DNA of 34,324 nt from Plasmodium malariae (taxonomy: Eukaryota; Apicomplexa; Aconoidasida; Haemosporida; Plasmodiidae). The notes under the pieces were generated by a model that made no database searches, was not told the DNA's origin, and saw only the letters and a program-made list of their open reading frames with translations. Both the position numbers and the translations under genes were made by a program. The DNA lies in NCBI RefSeq assembly GCF_900090045.1, contig NC_031401.1, forward strand, positions 1 through 34,324, given 5' to 3'. Positions 8,042 to 15,054 of the stretch are shown here, piece after piece. Each line of letters starts with the position of its first letter. Positions within the stretch are counted from its first letter, which is position 1.

Positions 8042-8310
8042 ATGATAAAATTATATTGGTTAAAAATATCAATAAATAATAAATATATATTTAGAAATAT
8101 AAAATATAAATATAATAAAAATATAATTTTAAATATATATAATAAAAATTTATATATTTATAAAAAATTATTAAATTTATATATAAAAGTATATAATGGA
8201 TATAAATTTATACCTATTTATATAAATAAATATAAATTATATAAAAAATAGGAAATTTTATAAGTACTAAATATATAAAAAATAATATAAAAGAATTATT
8301 ATTAAATTAA
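8042..8310 (+). CDS. rps19: Small ribosomal subunit protein uS19 (Rps19), with an apparent one-base frameshift
   Basis: The open frame from 8042 gives 69 residues and ends at a TAG at 8249-8251. It carries YIKVYNGYKFIPIYI (family 'i.VyNGk.hiPVyIt'). The missing conserved tail, KKIGNFISTKYI (family 'hKLGEFspTRty'), is found in the next frame starting at the AAAAAA run just before the TAG and ends with TAA at 8308-8310. One extra A in that run gives 89 residues, matching the family length of about 92. uS19 contacts uS13 and the A-site tRNA in the head. It lies between rpl2 and rps3, the standard order (rpl22 absent). Confidence 0.8.
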
Positions 8311-8315
8311 ATTTT

Positions 8316-8948
8316 ATGGGTAAAAAAGTAAATCCTTTAATATTTAGAAGTTTTATTTATAAAAATTATATAAATAATTTTTATTTTAATATATATAAAA
8401 GTAATTATTATTTAATTAATATATTATTAATATATTTTTTATATAATATATATATTTTTAAGTATAATATTTATATTAATGTTAATATAAATTTTTATGT
8501 AAATAAATTTATAATTTTATATTTAATAGATAATAATATAGTGAATAATATATATAATTTAAAGTATATTTTTATTTTATTGAATTATTTTAATTATTAT
8601 TATTATAAATATAATAATTATATATGTTATTTAAAAATTAAATATATTAATTATGTTAATATTTATATAATAATGTTTTATATTAAAAAATATTATATTC
8701 AATATAAATCTTTTAAATTAATATTAAATTATTTATATAATAATTTATTAAAAAAATATAATTGTATTATAAAAGGGTTAAAAATAAAATTTTCAGGATG
8801 TTTTAAAAATAGTTTAAAAACTAAAACTGAAGTATATATGTATGGTATTATGAATTTAAATACATTAGATAATAATATAAAATATATTAATGATATAATA
8901 AATACTAAATATGGTATTTTAAGTATAAAAATATGGATAAATTATTAA
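8316..8948 (+). CDS. rps3: Small ribosomal subunit protein uS3 (Rps3)
   Basis: uS3 lies at the mRNA entry channel. It has 210 residues. The N-terminus MGKKVNPLIFRSFI matches 'MGqKvnPlgfRlg'. The C-terminal domain has GLKIKFSGCFK (Gi.i..sGRl.g) and the ending TKYGILSIKIWINY (T.yGvigvkVWi). The central KH-like part is highly diverged. It starts five bases after the corrected end of rps19. Confidence 0.9.
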   Translation: MGKKVNPLIFRSFIYKNYINNFYFNIYKSNYYLINILLIYFLYNIYIFKYNIYINVNINFYVNKFIILYLIDNNIVNNIYNLKYIFILLNYFNYYYYKYNNYICYLKIKYINYVNIYIIMFYIKKYYIQYKSFKLILNYLYNNLLKKYNCIIKGLKIKFSGCFKNSLKTKTEVYMYGIMNLNTLDNNIKYINDIINTKYGILSIKIWINY

Positions 8949-8955
8949 AAAAATA

Positions 8956-9353
8956 ATGATTAATATAAAAAATATTAAAAAAACTCAAAAAGGAAAAATA
9001 AAAGGTAATTTTAATTTAAAATTTTTAAAGTTATATTGGGGTATAGTTTCTTTAAATTCTGGATTTTTTACTAATAATCAATTAGAAACTTCTAAATTTA
9101 TAATAAATAAATATGTAAAGAAAATAGGTAAATATAATATATGTATAAAATGTACAAAATCTTTAACTAAAAAGTCATTAAAAACTAGAATGGGGGTAGG
9201 TAAAGGTTCTGTAGATTTATATGTTAGTAGTATAAAAAAAAAAAATTATTATTTGAAATTAGTTATATTCCTTTAGATATAATTTTTATTATAACTAAAA
9301 TGTTATCTTATAAATTATTTTTTAAATTACAATATATTAGGAAAATTAATTAA
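8956..9353 (+). CDS. rpl16: Large ribosomal subunit protein uL16 (Rpl16), with an apparent one-base frameshift at a 12-A run
   Basis: uL16 helps form the A site of the large subunit. The first frame (8956-9276, 106 residues) has KKTQKGKIKG (KqhRGrmkG), the NNQLETSKFIINKYVKKIGK segment (QiEaaR.a..r..kr.Gk) and LKTRMGVGKGSVDLYVS (.EtRMGkGKG.pe.wva). At the run of 12 A (9234-9245) the conserved C-terminus leaves this frame. It continues as LLFEISYIPLDIIFIITKM and ends at TAA 9351-9353. One additional A gives 132 residues, the family length. The tail only in the second frame is a strong sign that the full gene is meant. Confidence 0.85.
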
Positions 9354-9363
9354 ATTAGATATT

Positions 9364-9591
9364 ATGACATTGATTAAAATTGGATATATATTTAAAAGTA
9401 TAAATTTTAATATAAAAATAGTTTGTATATCTTTTTATAAATATAATTTTAAGTATAAAAAATTATTATTATATAATATATATTTAAAAGTATTTGATTA
9501 TAGAGATGAAGTTATTATAAGTGATTATGTATTTATTATATATTATAAAAAAAGTAAATATTGTAATTATAAGATAGTTAAAATTTTATAA
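9364..9591 (+). CDS. rps17: Small ribosomal subunit protein uS17 (Rps17)
   Basis: A 75-residue, OB-fold 16S-binding protein. It is recognised by IGYIFKSINFNIKIVCIS (G.VvsdKm.kTvvV.v) and the ending DEVIISDYVFIIYYKKSKY..YKIVKIL (n..k.GD.V.i.e.rPlSk.K.w.vvei). Its stop codon shares one base with the rpl14 start at 9591. Place after rpl16 with rpl29 absent fits the spc-type order. Confidence 0.8.
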   Translation: MTLIKIGYIFKSINFNIKIVCISFYKYNFKYKKLLLYNIYLKVFDYRDEVIISDYVFIIYYKKSKYCNYKIVKIL

Positions 9592-9950
9592 TGTATATAA
9601 ATAGTATATTAGATGTTATAGATAATAGTGGTATATTAAAATTTAAATATATTAATTCTTTAAATAAATATATGAATTTAAAATATGGAGATATACTTAT
9701 AGGTGTAGTTTATAAATTGTATAGTAATAATTTATATAAAAAATCTGATAAATGTAAAGGTATTTTGGTTCAATGGAAAAATTTTTTAAATTTAAAATTA
9801 TATTATTCAATTAAATTTAATAAAAATGCAGTTATAATTTTAAATAATAATTTAAATTCTGTAGGTACTAAAAGTAATAATTATGTATTAAAATATATTA
9901 AATATAGAACGGATATAAATTTAAAAAAATTAAAATTAAAATATATTTAA
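9591..9950 (+). CDS. rpl14: Large ribosomal subunit protein uL14 (Rpl14)
   Basis: uL14 lies at the subunit interface beside L19. It has 119 residues, essentially full length (122). Motifs are SILDVIDNSGI (t.l.VaDNSGa), YGDILIGVVYK (GD.Iva.VK), NAVIILNNNLNSVGTK (NA.Vii......GTR). It overlaps rps17 by one base. Confidence 0.92.
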   Translation: MYINSILDVIDNSGILKFKYINSLNKYMNLKYGDILIGVVYKLYSNNLYKKSDKCKGILVQWKNFLNLKLYYSIKFNKNAVIILNNNLNSVGTKSNNYVLKYIKYRTDINLKKLKLKYI

Positions 9951-9962
9951 GTTTTAGTAAAA

Positions 9963-10352
9963 ATGATTATTAAATTATTAAATAATATTAAATATAATTT
10001 AAAATTAAATAAAAATTTTATTTTATGTAAATTTAATAAAATTATATATTATTTAAATATATTATTATATAATTATAATTATATATTAAAATTTTATATT
10101 ATTATTATTAATAATAAATATTATATTTTTATAATTTTAAATAAATATAAAAAAATTGGTTATTTTAAAATTTATATAAAATATAATCAATTATTTTATA
10201 TGAATTATATTAAGTTATTAAATTTTTTAAAATTTAATAAATATTTTTTTAAAGGATTGTTAATTTTTTATTCATTTAAATATAAATTTATAACACATTT
10301 ATTATTATTAAAATATAAAATTGGAGGTATTTTAATATTATATATTTTTTAA
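9963..10352 (+). CDS. rps8: Small ribosomal subunit protein uS8 (Rps8)
   Basis: A 16S-binding central-domain protein, 129 residues, normal length. The C-terminal domain is recognisable: FFKGLLIFYSFKYKFITHLL followed by KYKIGGILILYIF corresponds to the family's 'GlGi.ilST..Gvmt...A....vGGe.lc.vw'. The N-terminal half is very diverged. The position between rpl14 and rpl6 (rpl24, rpl5 and rps14 absent) supports it. Confidence 0.75.
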   Translation: MIIKLLNNIKYNLKLNKNFILCKFNKIIYYLNILLYNYNYILKFYIIIINNKYYIFIILNKYKKIGYFKIYIKYNQLFYMNYIKLLNFLKFNKYFFKGLLIFYSFKYKFITHLLLLKYKIGGILILYIF

Positions 10353-10354
10353 AT

Positions 10355-10899
10355 ATGTTATATAATGTAGATATGAATAATATGTTTAATTTTAAAAAAT
10401 ATATATTTTTTTTAAAAAATATTATTAATGTAAAAAATTTTAGTTATTATTTAATTTTAGATATAAGAAATTTAGATTATTTTTATATTTTATATAATAA
10501 ATTACTTAATAAAATAATTAAATATTTTATATATTAAATTATATTTATATATTTTTTATAAATGAATATAATTTATTTTATTTATTATTTAATAAATATA
10601 AATATATATATTATAATGATAATAATAATTGTATAATATATAAATTAAATTTATATATAATAGGAATAAATTATAGATTTTATTATTTAAAAAATTATAA
10701 TATTTTAATATTTAAATTAAAATATAATCATAAGATAATAATTAAATTATCTAATTTAATATTATGTAATATATATATAAATAAAAATATAATTTATTTT
10801 TATAGTAATAATTTATTTATTTTAAATTATATAGGTAAATTAATAAATTCATTTCAATATGTTAATAAATATAAAGAATTAGGAATAAAAATATTATGA
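10355..10899 (+). CDS. rpl6: Large ribosomal subunit protein uL6 (Rpl6), with an apparent one-base frameshift
   Basis: The frame opened at 10355 stops at 10535-10537 after 60 residues. A second frame, open from 10522 to a TGA at 10897-10899, encodes the conserved C-terminal domain: LYIIGINYRFYYL (l.liGvGYra), LKYNHKIIIKL (lgySHpi.. ), LNYIGKLINSFQYVNKYKEL (vGq.aa.iR....epYkgk) and the ending GIKIL. One extra T in the TTTT at about 10525-10528 joins them into 181 residues, the usual length. The TGA overlaps the rps5 ATG (ATGA). The N-terminal half is too diverged to recognise on its own. Confidence 0.75.
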
Positions 10900-11618
10900 T
10901 TTTTAAAATTAAAAATGAAAATAAATTAAATAATTTTTATATATTATTTTATATTTTAATGTTATTTAAAATTATTTTTATTATATTTTATAAAAAGATT
11001 AAAAAATGTAGTAATAGTTTTTTATATAAAATTTTTAGTATATTGATAATATATTTAAAAATTTTTGTTATATTTATATATAGTTATTTTAATATATATG
11101 ATTTTAATTATATTTATTTTTATATTTATAAATATAATAAAAATATTTTATTTAATTTTGATAAAAATATATTTAATAATATAAATATTATAGATAAAAT
11201 TATAGAAATAAAAAAAATTTCTTATACTATAAAAAAAGGAAGAATTAAAAGATATAAAATTTTATTATTAATAGGTAATAAACATGGTTGGATAGGTATA
11301 GGTATTGGTAAATGTAATAATATAAATAAAGCAATTATAATAGCAAAAATTAAAGCTTTAAATAATATTTATTATTTTAAATATTCAATATTGAATATGT
11401 ATAAATTAGAATATGTTTATTTAAATTATAATAAAATATTTATTAAATTACAATTTAAAATTTATAATTATTTTGATATTAAATTTTTATTATTAAAATA
11501 TTTATTTGAATGTTTAGGATATTTTAATTGTAAAATTATAATATATTATAATATTATAAATAATAAATATAATTTGTTAAAAAAATTATTACTAGTATTG
11601 TTTAATATATGTTATTAA
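10896..11618 (+). CDS. rps5: Small ribosomal subunit protein uS5 (Rps5) with a long N-terminal extension
   Basis: uS5 acts in decoding fidelity and mRNA unwinding. The S5 core begins at about residue 95: EIKKISYTIKKGRIKRYKIL (v..v.KgGr...f.a), LLIGNKHGWIGIGIGKCNNI (vvVGd..G.vG.G.GKa.ev). It has 240 residues against about 170 in bacteria. The extra first 90 residues are hydrophobic and aromatic, with no motif I know. In bacteria rpl18 lies exactly between rpl6 and rps5, so this extension could be a fused, decayed rpl18, which is speculation. The start overlaps the rpl6 stop. Confidence 0.82.
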   Translation: MIFKIKNENKLNNFYILFYILMLFKIIFIIFYKKIKKCSNSFLYKIFSILIIYLKIFVIFIYSYFNIYDFNYIYFYIYKYNKNILFNFDKNIFNNINIIDKIIEIKKISYTIKKGRIKRYKILLLIGNKHGWIGIGIGKCNNINKAIIIAKIKALNNIYYFKYSILNMYKLEYVYLNYNKIFIKLQFKIYNYFDIKFLLLKYLFECLGYFNCKIIIYYNIINNKYNLLKKLLLVLFNICY

Positions 11619-11625
11619 TAATATT

Positions 11626-11874
11626 ATGATATTTTATTTAAATAAAAATTTATTTTTAATATATTTAATAAAATATATGTATGGATTAAAATTATATAAA
11701 GTTAATTTATTATTAATGCTTAATAATATAAATTTATTTAATATTAAAAGGGATATTATTAAAATTAAATTAAGTTTATATAGATTAAATATATATATAT
11801 GCAAAATATTTAAAATTAAGATGAATAATATAATTTTTAATAAAATTAAAAAATTTAATATTAATGTTAAATGA
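11626..11874 (+). CDS. Small basic ORF, possible truncated Rps13 (orf91-type)
   Basis: 82 residues between rps5 and rpl36. P. falciparum has an unnamed ORF here. I read a weak uS13 pattern: [22 protein letters not shown] fits 'k.v.iaLt.IyGIG...a..il', followed by NNINL and a region resembling 'lr..vk..Ik.l'. The strongly conserved uS13 C-terminus (RGlRHr.GLPvRGQrT) is absent, so it would be a half-length protein. In bacteria rps13 is beside rpl36 and rps11, which agrees with the place although the order relative to rpl36 is swapped. Its TGA stop overlaps the rpl36 ATG as ATGA. Confidence 0.5.
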   Translation: MIFYLNKNLFLIYLIKYMYGLKLYKVNLLLMLNNINLFNIKRDIIKIKLSLYRLNIYICKIFKIKMNNIIFNKIKKFNINVK

Positions 11875-11981
11875 AAAAACGTTCTTCTATAAAAAAAATA
11901 TGTAATAAGTGTAAATTAATAAAACGTTTTAAAAAGTTACATATTATTTGTATAAATAAAAAACATAAACAAACTCAATAA
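11871..11981 (+). CDS. rpl36: Large ribosomal subunit protein bL36 (Rpl36)
   Basis: A 36-residue zinc-ribbon protein. [20 protein letters not shown] matches 'MKvraSVKkiCekCkvirR', followed by [13 protein letters not shown] (vIC.npkHKQrQg). The four zinc ligands C11, C14, C27 and H33 are all present. It overlaps the preceding ORF's stop by four bases and is followed by rps11 after two bases, so it is probably translated by coupling. Confidence 0.95.
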   Translation: MKKRSSIKKICNKCKLIKRFKKLHIICINKKHKQTQ

Positions 11982-11983
11982 TA

Positions 11984-12370
11984 ATGATTTTTAATAATAT
12001 TATTATATTTTTATATTTTAAATTAACTTTAAAAAATACTTTGGTAACAATTTCTAAATATAATACTAAATTAATATATATTAAAACTATAAAAAGTATG
12101 TCTTGTGGTAGTTTAAAATATTTTAAAAATAGATTAAAAAATACTATATTGGCTAATAATATGTTAGTTATTAATATTATAAAATATTTAATTAATAAAA
12201 ATTTTTTAAATATTAATATAATTTTTAATGGGGTTAATTCTTATAGAATACATATATTAAAATTATTATTAAATATTAAATATAAAAATAAACAATTAAA
12301 TATAAATAAATTATTTGATTTAACTTCTATACCTTATAATGGATGTAAAATTTCTAAAAAAAAATGTTAA
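11984..12370 (+). CDS. rps11: Small ribosomal subunit protein uS11 (Rps11)
   Basis: Platform protein that lines the mRNA exit path, 128 residues. It has [20 protein letters not shown] (FNNTivtiTd..G.vi...S), [13 protein letters not shown] (sag..gfkg.rk.t) and the diagnostic C-terminus [17 protein letters not shown] (DvTpiPHNGCRppKkRr). It overlaps the rps12 start by seven bases (ATG at 12364, stop at 12368-12370). Confidence 0.9.
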   Translation: MIFNNIIIFLYFKLTLKNTLVTISKYNTKLIYIKTIKSMSCGSLKYFKNRLKNTILANNMLVINIIKYLINKNFLNINIIFNGVNSYRIHILKLLLNIKYKNKQLNINKLFDLTSIPYNGCKISKKKC

Positions 12371-12732
12371 CGATAAATAAACTATTATATAAAAAAATTA
12401 AAAATTTAAAAAAAATTAATAATAATAATTTATTGAATAAATGTCCTCAAAAAAAAGGAATAGTATTAAAAATATTAATTAAAACCCCTAGAAAACCAAA
12501 TTCAGCTTTAAGAAAAGTAGCAAAAGTAAAATTATCTAATAATAAAGAATTATTAGCATATATACCTGGGGAAGGTAAATCTATTCAAGAGCATAATTTT
12601 GTATTAATTAAAGGAGGTAAAGTAAAAGATTTACCTGGTATTAAATATAAAATAATAAGAGGATCTTTAGATTCAATAGGTGTTTTAAATAGAAAAACAT
12701 CTAGATCTAAATATGGTACTAAAAAGATTTGA
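12364..12732 (+). CDS. rps12: Small ribosomal subunit protein uS12 (Rps12)
   Basis: Decoding-centre protein, 122 residues and among the best conserved here: [63 protein letters not shown] and the ending [10 protein letters not shown]. Numbering equals E. coli. Residue 43 is Arg where E. coli has Lys43, the classical streptomycin-resistance position (K43R); Lys88 is kept. It ends with TGA, and the family's normal C-terminus falls exactly there, so TGA is a stop. Start of the str-type group rps12, rps7, tufA. Confidence 0.96.
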   Translation: MLTINKLLYKKIKNLKKINNNNLLNKCPQKKGIVLKILIKTPRKPNSALRKVAKVKLSNNKELLAYIPGEGKSIQEHNFVLIKGGKVKDLPGIKYKIIRGSLDSIGVLNRKTSRSKYGTKKI

Positions 12733-12746
12733 AATGTATATAATGA

Positions 12747-13175
12747 ATGATAATTATATTTAAATATTTTGTAAAAATATTTTTAAAACAAGGATATTAT
12801 AATAAAAGTATAAAATTATTAATATATATATTATATTTATTAAAAAAAATAACTAATAAATTAGGTATATTTATTTTTAATAAAGCTATAAAAAATTTAT
12901 TATTACCTTTTTCATTTTATAAAATAAAAATTAATATTATTAAATATAATATACCTATTATTATATCATATGATAGATCTATATTAAATGTTTATAAATT
13001 ATTTAATAAAATATTAAAAAATAAAAATTTAATATTATATAAAATTATTTGTAAATATTTAATTTTAAGTTATAATAAAGAAGGTGAATTGTATAAAATT
13101 AAATTGAATTTAATAAAACAATTTTTAACTAATAGAACATATATATATTTATTAAATAAAAAAAAATATAATTAA
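12747..13175 (+). CDS. rps7: Small ribosomal subunit protein uS7 (Rps7)
   Basis: Head-domain organiser, 142 residues (family 155). It has VKIFLKQGYYNKSIKLLIYI (l.n.lm..GkKs.A..i.y.al) and FNKAIKNLLLPFSFYKIKI (f..aieNv.P...v..rr). The N-terminal arm is shorter than usual. It lies in the conserved rps12-rps7-tufA order, 14 bases after rps12. Confidence 0.8.
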   Translation: MIIIFKYFVKIFLKQGYYNKSIKLLIYILYLLKKITNKLGIFIFNKAIKNLLLPFSFYKIKINIIKYNIPIIISYDRSILNVYKLFNKILKNKNLILYKIICKYLILSYNKEGELYKIKLNLIKQFLTNRTYIYLLNKKKYN

Positions 13176-13239
13176 TTTTAGGATTATATTATTATTTAAA
13201 ATTATATTATTATTTTTTATATAAATAATTATTTTAAAT

Positions 13240-14469
13240 ATGAATAATAAATTATTTATAAGAAATAAACAACATATTAATTTAGGTACTATAGGTCATG
13301 TAGATCATGGTAAAACAACTTTAACAGCAGCAATATCTTATTTATTAAATTTACAAGGGTTATCTAAAAAATATAATTATTCTGATATTGATTCTGCTCC
13401 AGAAGAAAAAATAAGAGGTATTACAATAAATACAACACATATTGAATATGAAACATTAACTAAACATTGTGCTCATATAGATTGTCCTGGTCATTCTGAT
13501 TATATTAAAAATATGATTATTGGAGCTTCACAAATGGATATTGCAATTTTAGTAATATCTATAATTGATGGTATAATGCCTCAAACATATGAACATTTAT
13601 TATTAATAAAACAAATAGGTATTAAAAATATAATTATTTTTTTAAATAAAGAAGATTTATGTAATGATATAGAATTAATAGATTTTATAAAATTAGAAAT
13701 AAATGAATTATTAATTAAATATAATTTTGATTTAGATAATATTAAAATATTAACAGGATCTGCTTTAAATGTAATAAATATTATACAAAAAAATAAAAAT
13801 TATGAGTTAATAAAATCTAATATTTGGATACAAAAATTAAATAATTTAATTAATATTATAGATAATATTTTAATACCTGTAAGAAAATTAAAAGAAAATT
13901 TTTTAATGTCAATAGAAGATGTATTTTCAATAACTGGTAGAGGTACAGTAGTTACAGGTAAAATAGAACAAGGATGTATTAATTTAAATGATGAAATTGA
14001 AATTTTAAAATTTGAAAAATCTTCAATTTTAACAACAGTTATAGGGTTAGAAATGTTTAAAAAACAGTTAATACAAGCTCAATCAGGAGATAATGTAGGT
14101 ATTTTATTAAGAAATATTCAGAAAAAAGAAATAAAAAGGGGTATGATTTTATCAACTCCTAATAAATTAAAAGTATATAAATCTTTTATATCAGAAACTT
14201 ATATATTAACTAAAGAAGAAGGAGGTCGTCATAAACCTTTTAGTATAGGATATAGACCACAATTTTTTATACATACAGTAGATGTAACTGGTGAAATTAA
14301 AAATATATATTTATATAATAATATTCAAAAAATAGCAATTCCAGGAGATAAATTAACTTTACATGTAGAATTAAATCATTATATTGTATTAATTTTAAAT
14401 ATGAAATTTTCAATAAGAGAAGGAGGAAAAACTATAGGAGCAGGTGTTATAATAAAAATTATAGATTAA
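13240..14469 (+). CDS. tufA: Elongation factor Tu
   Basis: GTPase that delivers aminoacyl-tRNA to the ribosomal A site. It has 409 residues and all three domains. G1 P-loop GHVDHGKT is at residues 19-26, switch I has RGITINTTHIEYET, G3 DCPGH is at 81-85, G4 NKED at 136-139 and G5 GSAL follows. Domain 2 has GRGTVVTGKIEQG, and domain 3 ends with FSIREGGKTIGAGVI. The C-to-E change in NKED (bacterial NKCD) leaves the guanine contacts. No Shine-Dalgarno is visible in the 64-base A+T-rich gap upstream. This is the least diverged protein in the genome. Confidence 0.98.
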   Translation: MNNKLFIRNKQHINLGTIGHVDHGKTTLTAAISYLLNLQGLSKKYNYSDIDSAPEEKIRGITINTTHIEYETLTKHCAHIDCPGHSDYIKNMIIGASQMDIAILVISIIDGIMPQTYEHLLLIKQIGIKNIIIFLNKEDLCNDIELIDFIKLEINELLIKYNFDLDNIKILTGSALNVINIIQKNKNYELIKSNIWIQKLNNLINIIDNILIPVRKLKENFLMSIEDVFSITGRGTVVTGKIEQGCINLNDEIEILKFEKSSILTTVIGLEMFKKQLIQAQSGDNVGILLRNIQKKEIKRGMILSTPNKLKVYKSFISETYILTKEEGGRHKPFSIGYRPQFFIHTVDVTGEIKNIYLYNNIQKIAIPGDKLTLHVELNHYIVLILNMKFSIREGGKTIGAGVIIKIID

Positions 14470-14477
14470 TTTAAAAA

Positions 14478-14723
14478 ATGTTAATATATAATAATAATAT
14501 ATTAAATAAAATTTTTGTAAAAAAAATATTTAGAATTTTTAAATATTTTAATATATTTTATTATAATGTATTTATTTGGATATATATAATTATTTTAATA
14601 TATATATTAATAAATACAAAAAAATATTACAATAATATTTTATATAATAAATATAAATATTTAATGAATTTTTTATTTATAATTTTATTATTAAATAAAT
14701 GTCAAAAATCAGATTTGAACTGA
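14478..14723 (+). CDS. Small membrane ORF after tufA (orf78-type; possible SecE-like or Ycf93-like)
   Basis: 81 residues, unknown. It has a basic N-terminal segment (KKIFRIFKYF), then a clear transmembrane stretch at about residues 31-46 (VFIWIYIIILIYILIN) followed by KK, and a second short hydrophobic run FLFIILLL. The last 24 bases overlap trnF on the opposite strand. In bacteria secE, a small protein with a basic N-terminus and one main helix, follows tuf and precedes rpl11, and a rpl11-like ORF follows here, so a decayed SecE is possible. An alternative is Ycf93, the conserved apicoplast membrane protein. Function not assignable. Confidence 0.5.
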   Translation: MLIYNNNILNKIFVKKIFRIFKYFNIFYYNVFIWIYIIILIYILINTKKYYNNILYNKYKYLMNFLFIILLLNKCQKSDLN

Positions 14724-14771
14724 TAACATATGGATCTTCAATCCATTGCTCTACCATTAAGCTATAATGAC
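14700..14771 (-). tRNA. trnF: tRNA-Phe (GAA)
   Basis: Acceptor gtcatta/ttttgac, anticodon arm atggattgaagatccat with anticodon GAA, T arm atcagttcaaatctgat, discriminator A. It is the only minus-strand gene inside the long plus-strand unit outside the repeat. Confidence 0.93.
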
Positions 14772-14787
14772 TTATATATTATATATA

Positions 14788-14859
14788 TAGAATATAACCA
14801 AAAGGTTAAGGTAATGAATTTTGATTTCATTAATATAGGTTCAAATCCTATTATTCTAA
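14788..14859 (+). tRNA. trnQ: tRNA-Gln (UUG)
   Basis: Acceptor tagaata/tattcta, anticodon arm atgaattttgatttcat with anticodon TTG, T arm ataggttcaaatcctat, discriminator A. Confidence 0.92.
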
Positions 14860-14868
14860 AATAAATTA

Positions 14869-14939
14869 ATGAATATAATTTAATGATAAAATATAATTTT
14901 ACCAAAATTATTATAAGAGTTTGAGTCTCTTTATTCATA
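14869..14939 (+). tRNA. trnG: tRNA-Gly (ACC)
   Basis: Acceptor atgaata/tattcat, anticodon arm taatt-ttACCaa-aatta with anticodon ACC, T arm agagtttgagtctct, discriminator A. An A34 Gly tRNA is uncommon: bacteria and plastids normally use GCC. See the findings. Confidence 0.85.
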
Positions 14940-14952
14940 TATATTTAAAATT

Positions 14953-15023
14953 ATGTCTTTAATTTAATGTAAAAATATAAATTTCCAAAATTTATAATAA
15001 AGGTTCAAATCCTTTAAGACGTG
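14953..15023 (+). tRNA. trnW: tRNA-Trp (CCA)
   Basis: Acceptor atgtctt/aagacgt, anticodon arm taaat-ttCCAaa-attta with anticodon CCA, T arm aaaggttcaaatccttt, discriminator G as expected. CCA reads UGG only, consistent with TGA being used as stop here. Confidence 0.9.
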
Positions 15024-15054
15024 TATATAATAATATGTATTAAATATAATAAAT

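Noticed and set aside
10561..10640. Short ATG-started frame in the gap after the 60-residue ORF
   Set aside because: It stops after about 24 codons and conflicts with the rpl6 domain in the neighbouring frame, which has recognisable motifs.
12730..12760. TGA read as Trp extending rps12
   Set aside because: The protein already has its normal C-terminus, trnW has anticodon CCA, and ATGA overlaps elsewhere need TGA as stop.
13176..13239. Promoter or Shine-Dalgarno before tufA
   Set aside because: The gap is only A/T with one GG; apparent -10-like words occur everywhere in such sequence and cannot be supported.
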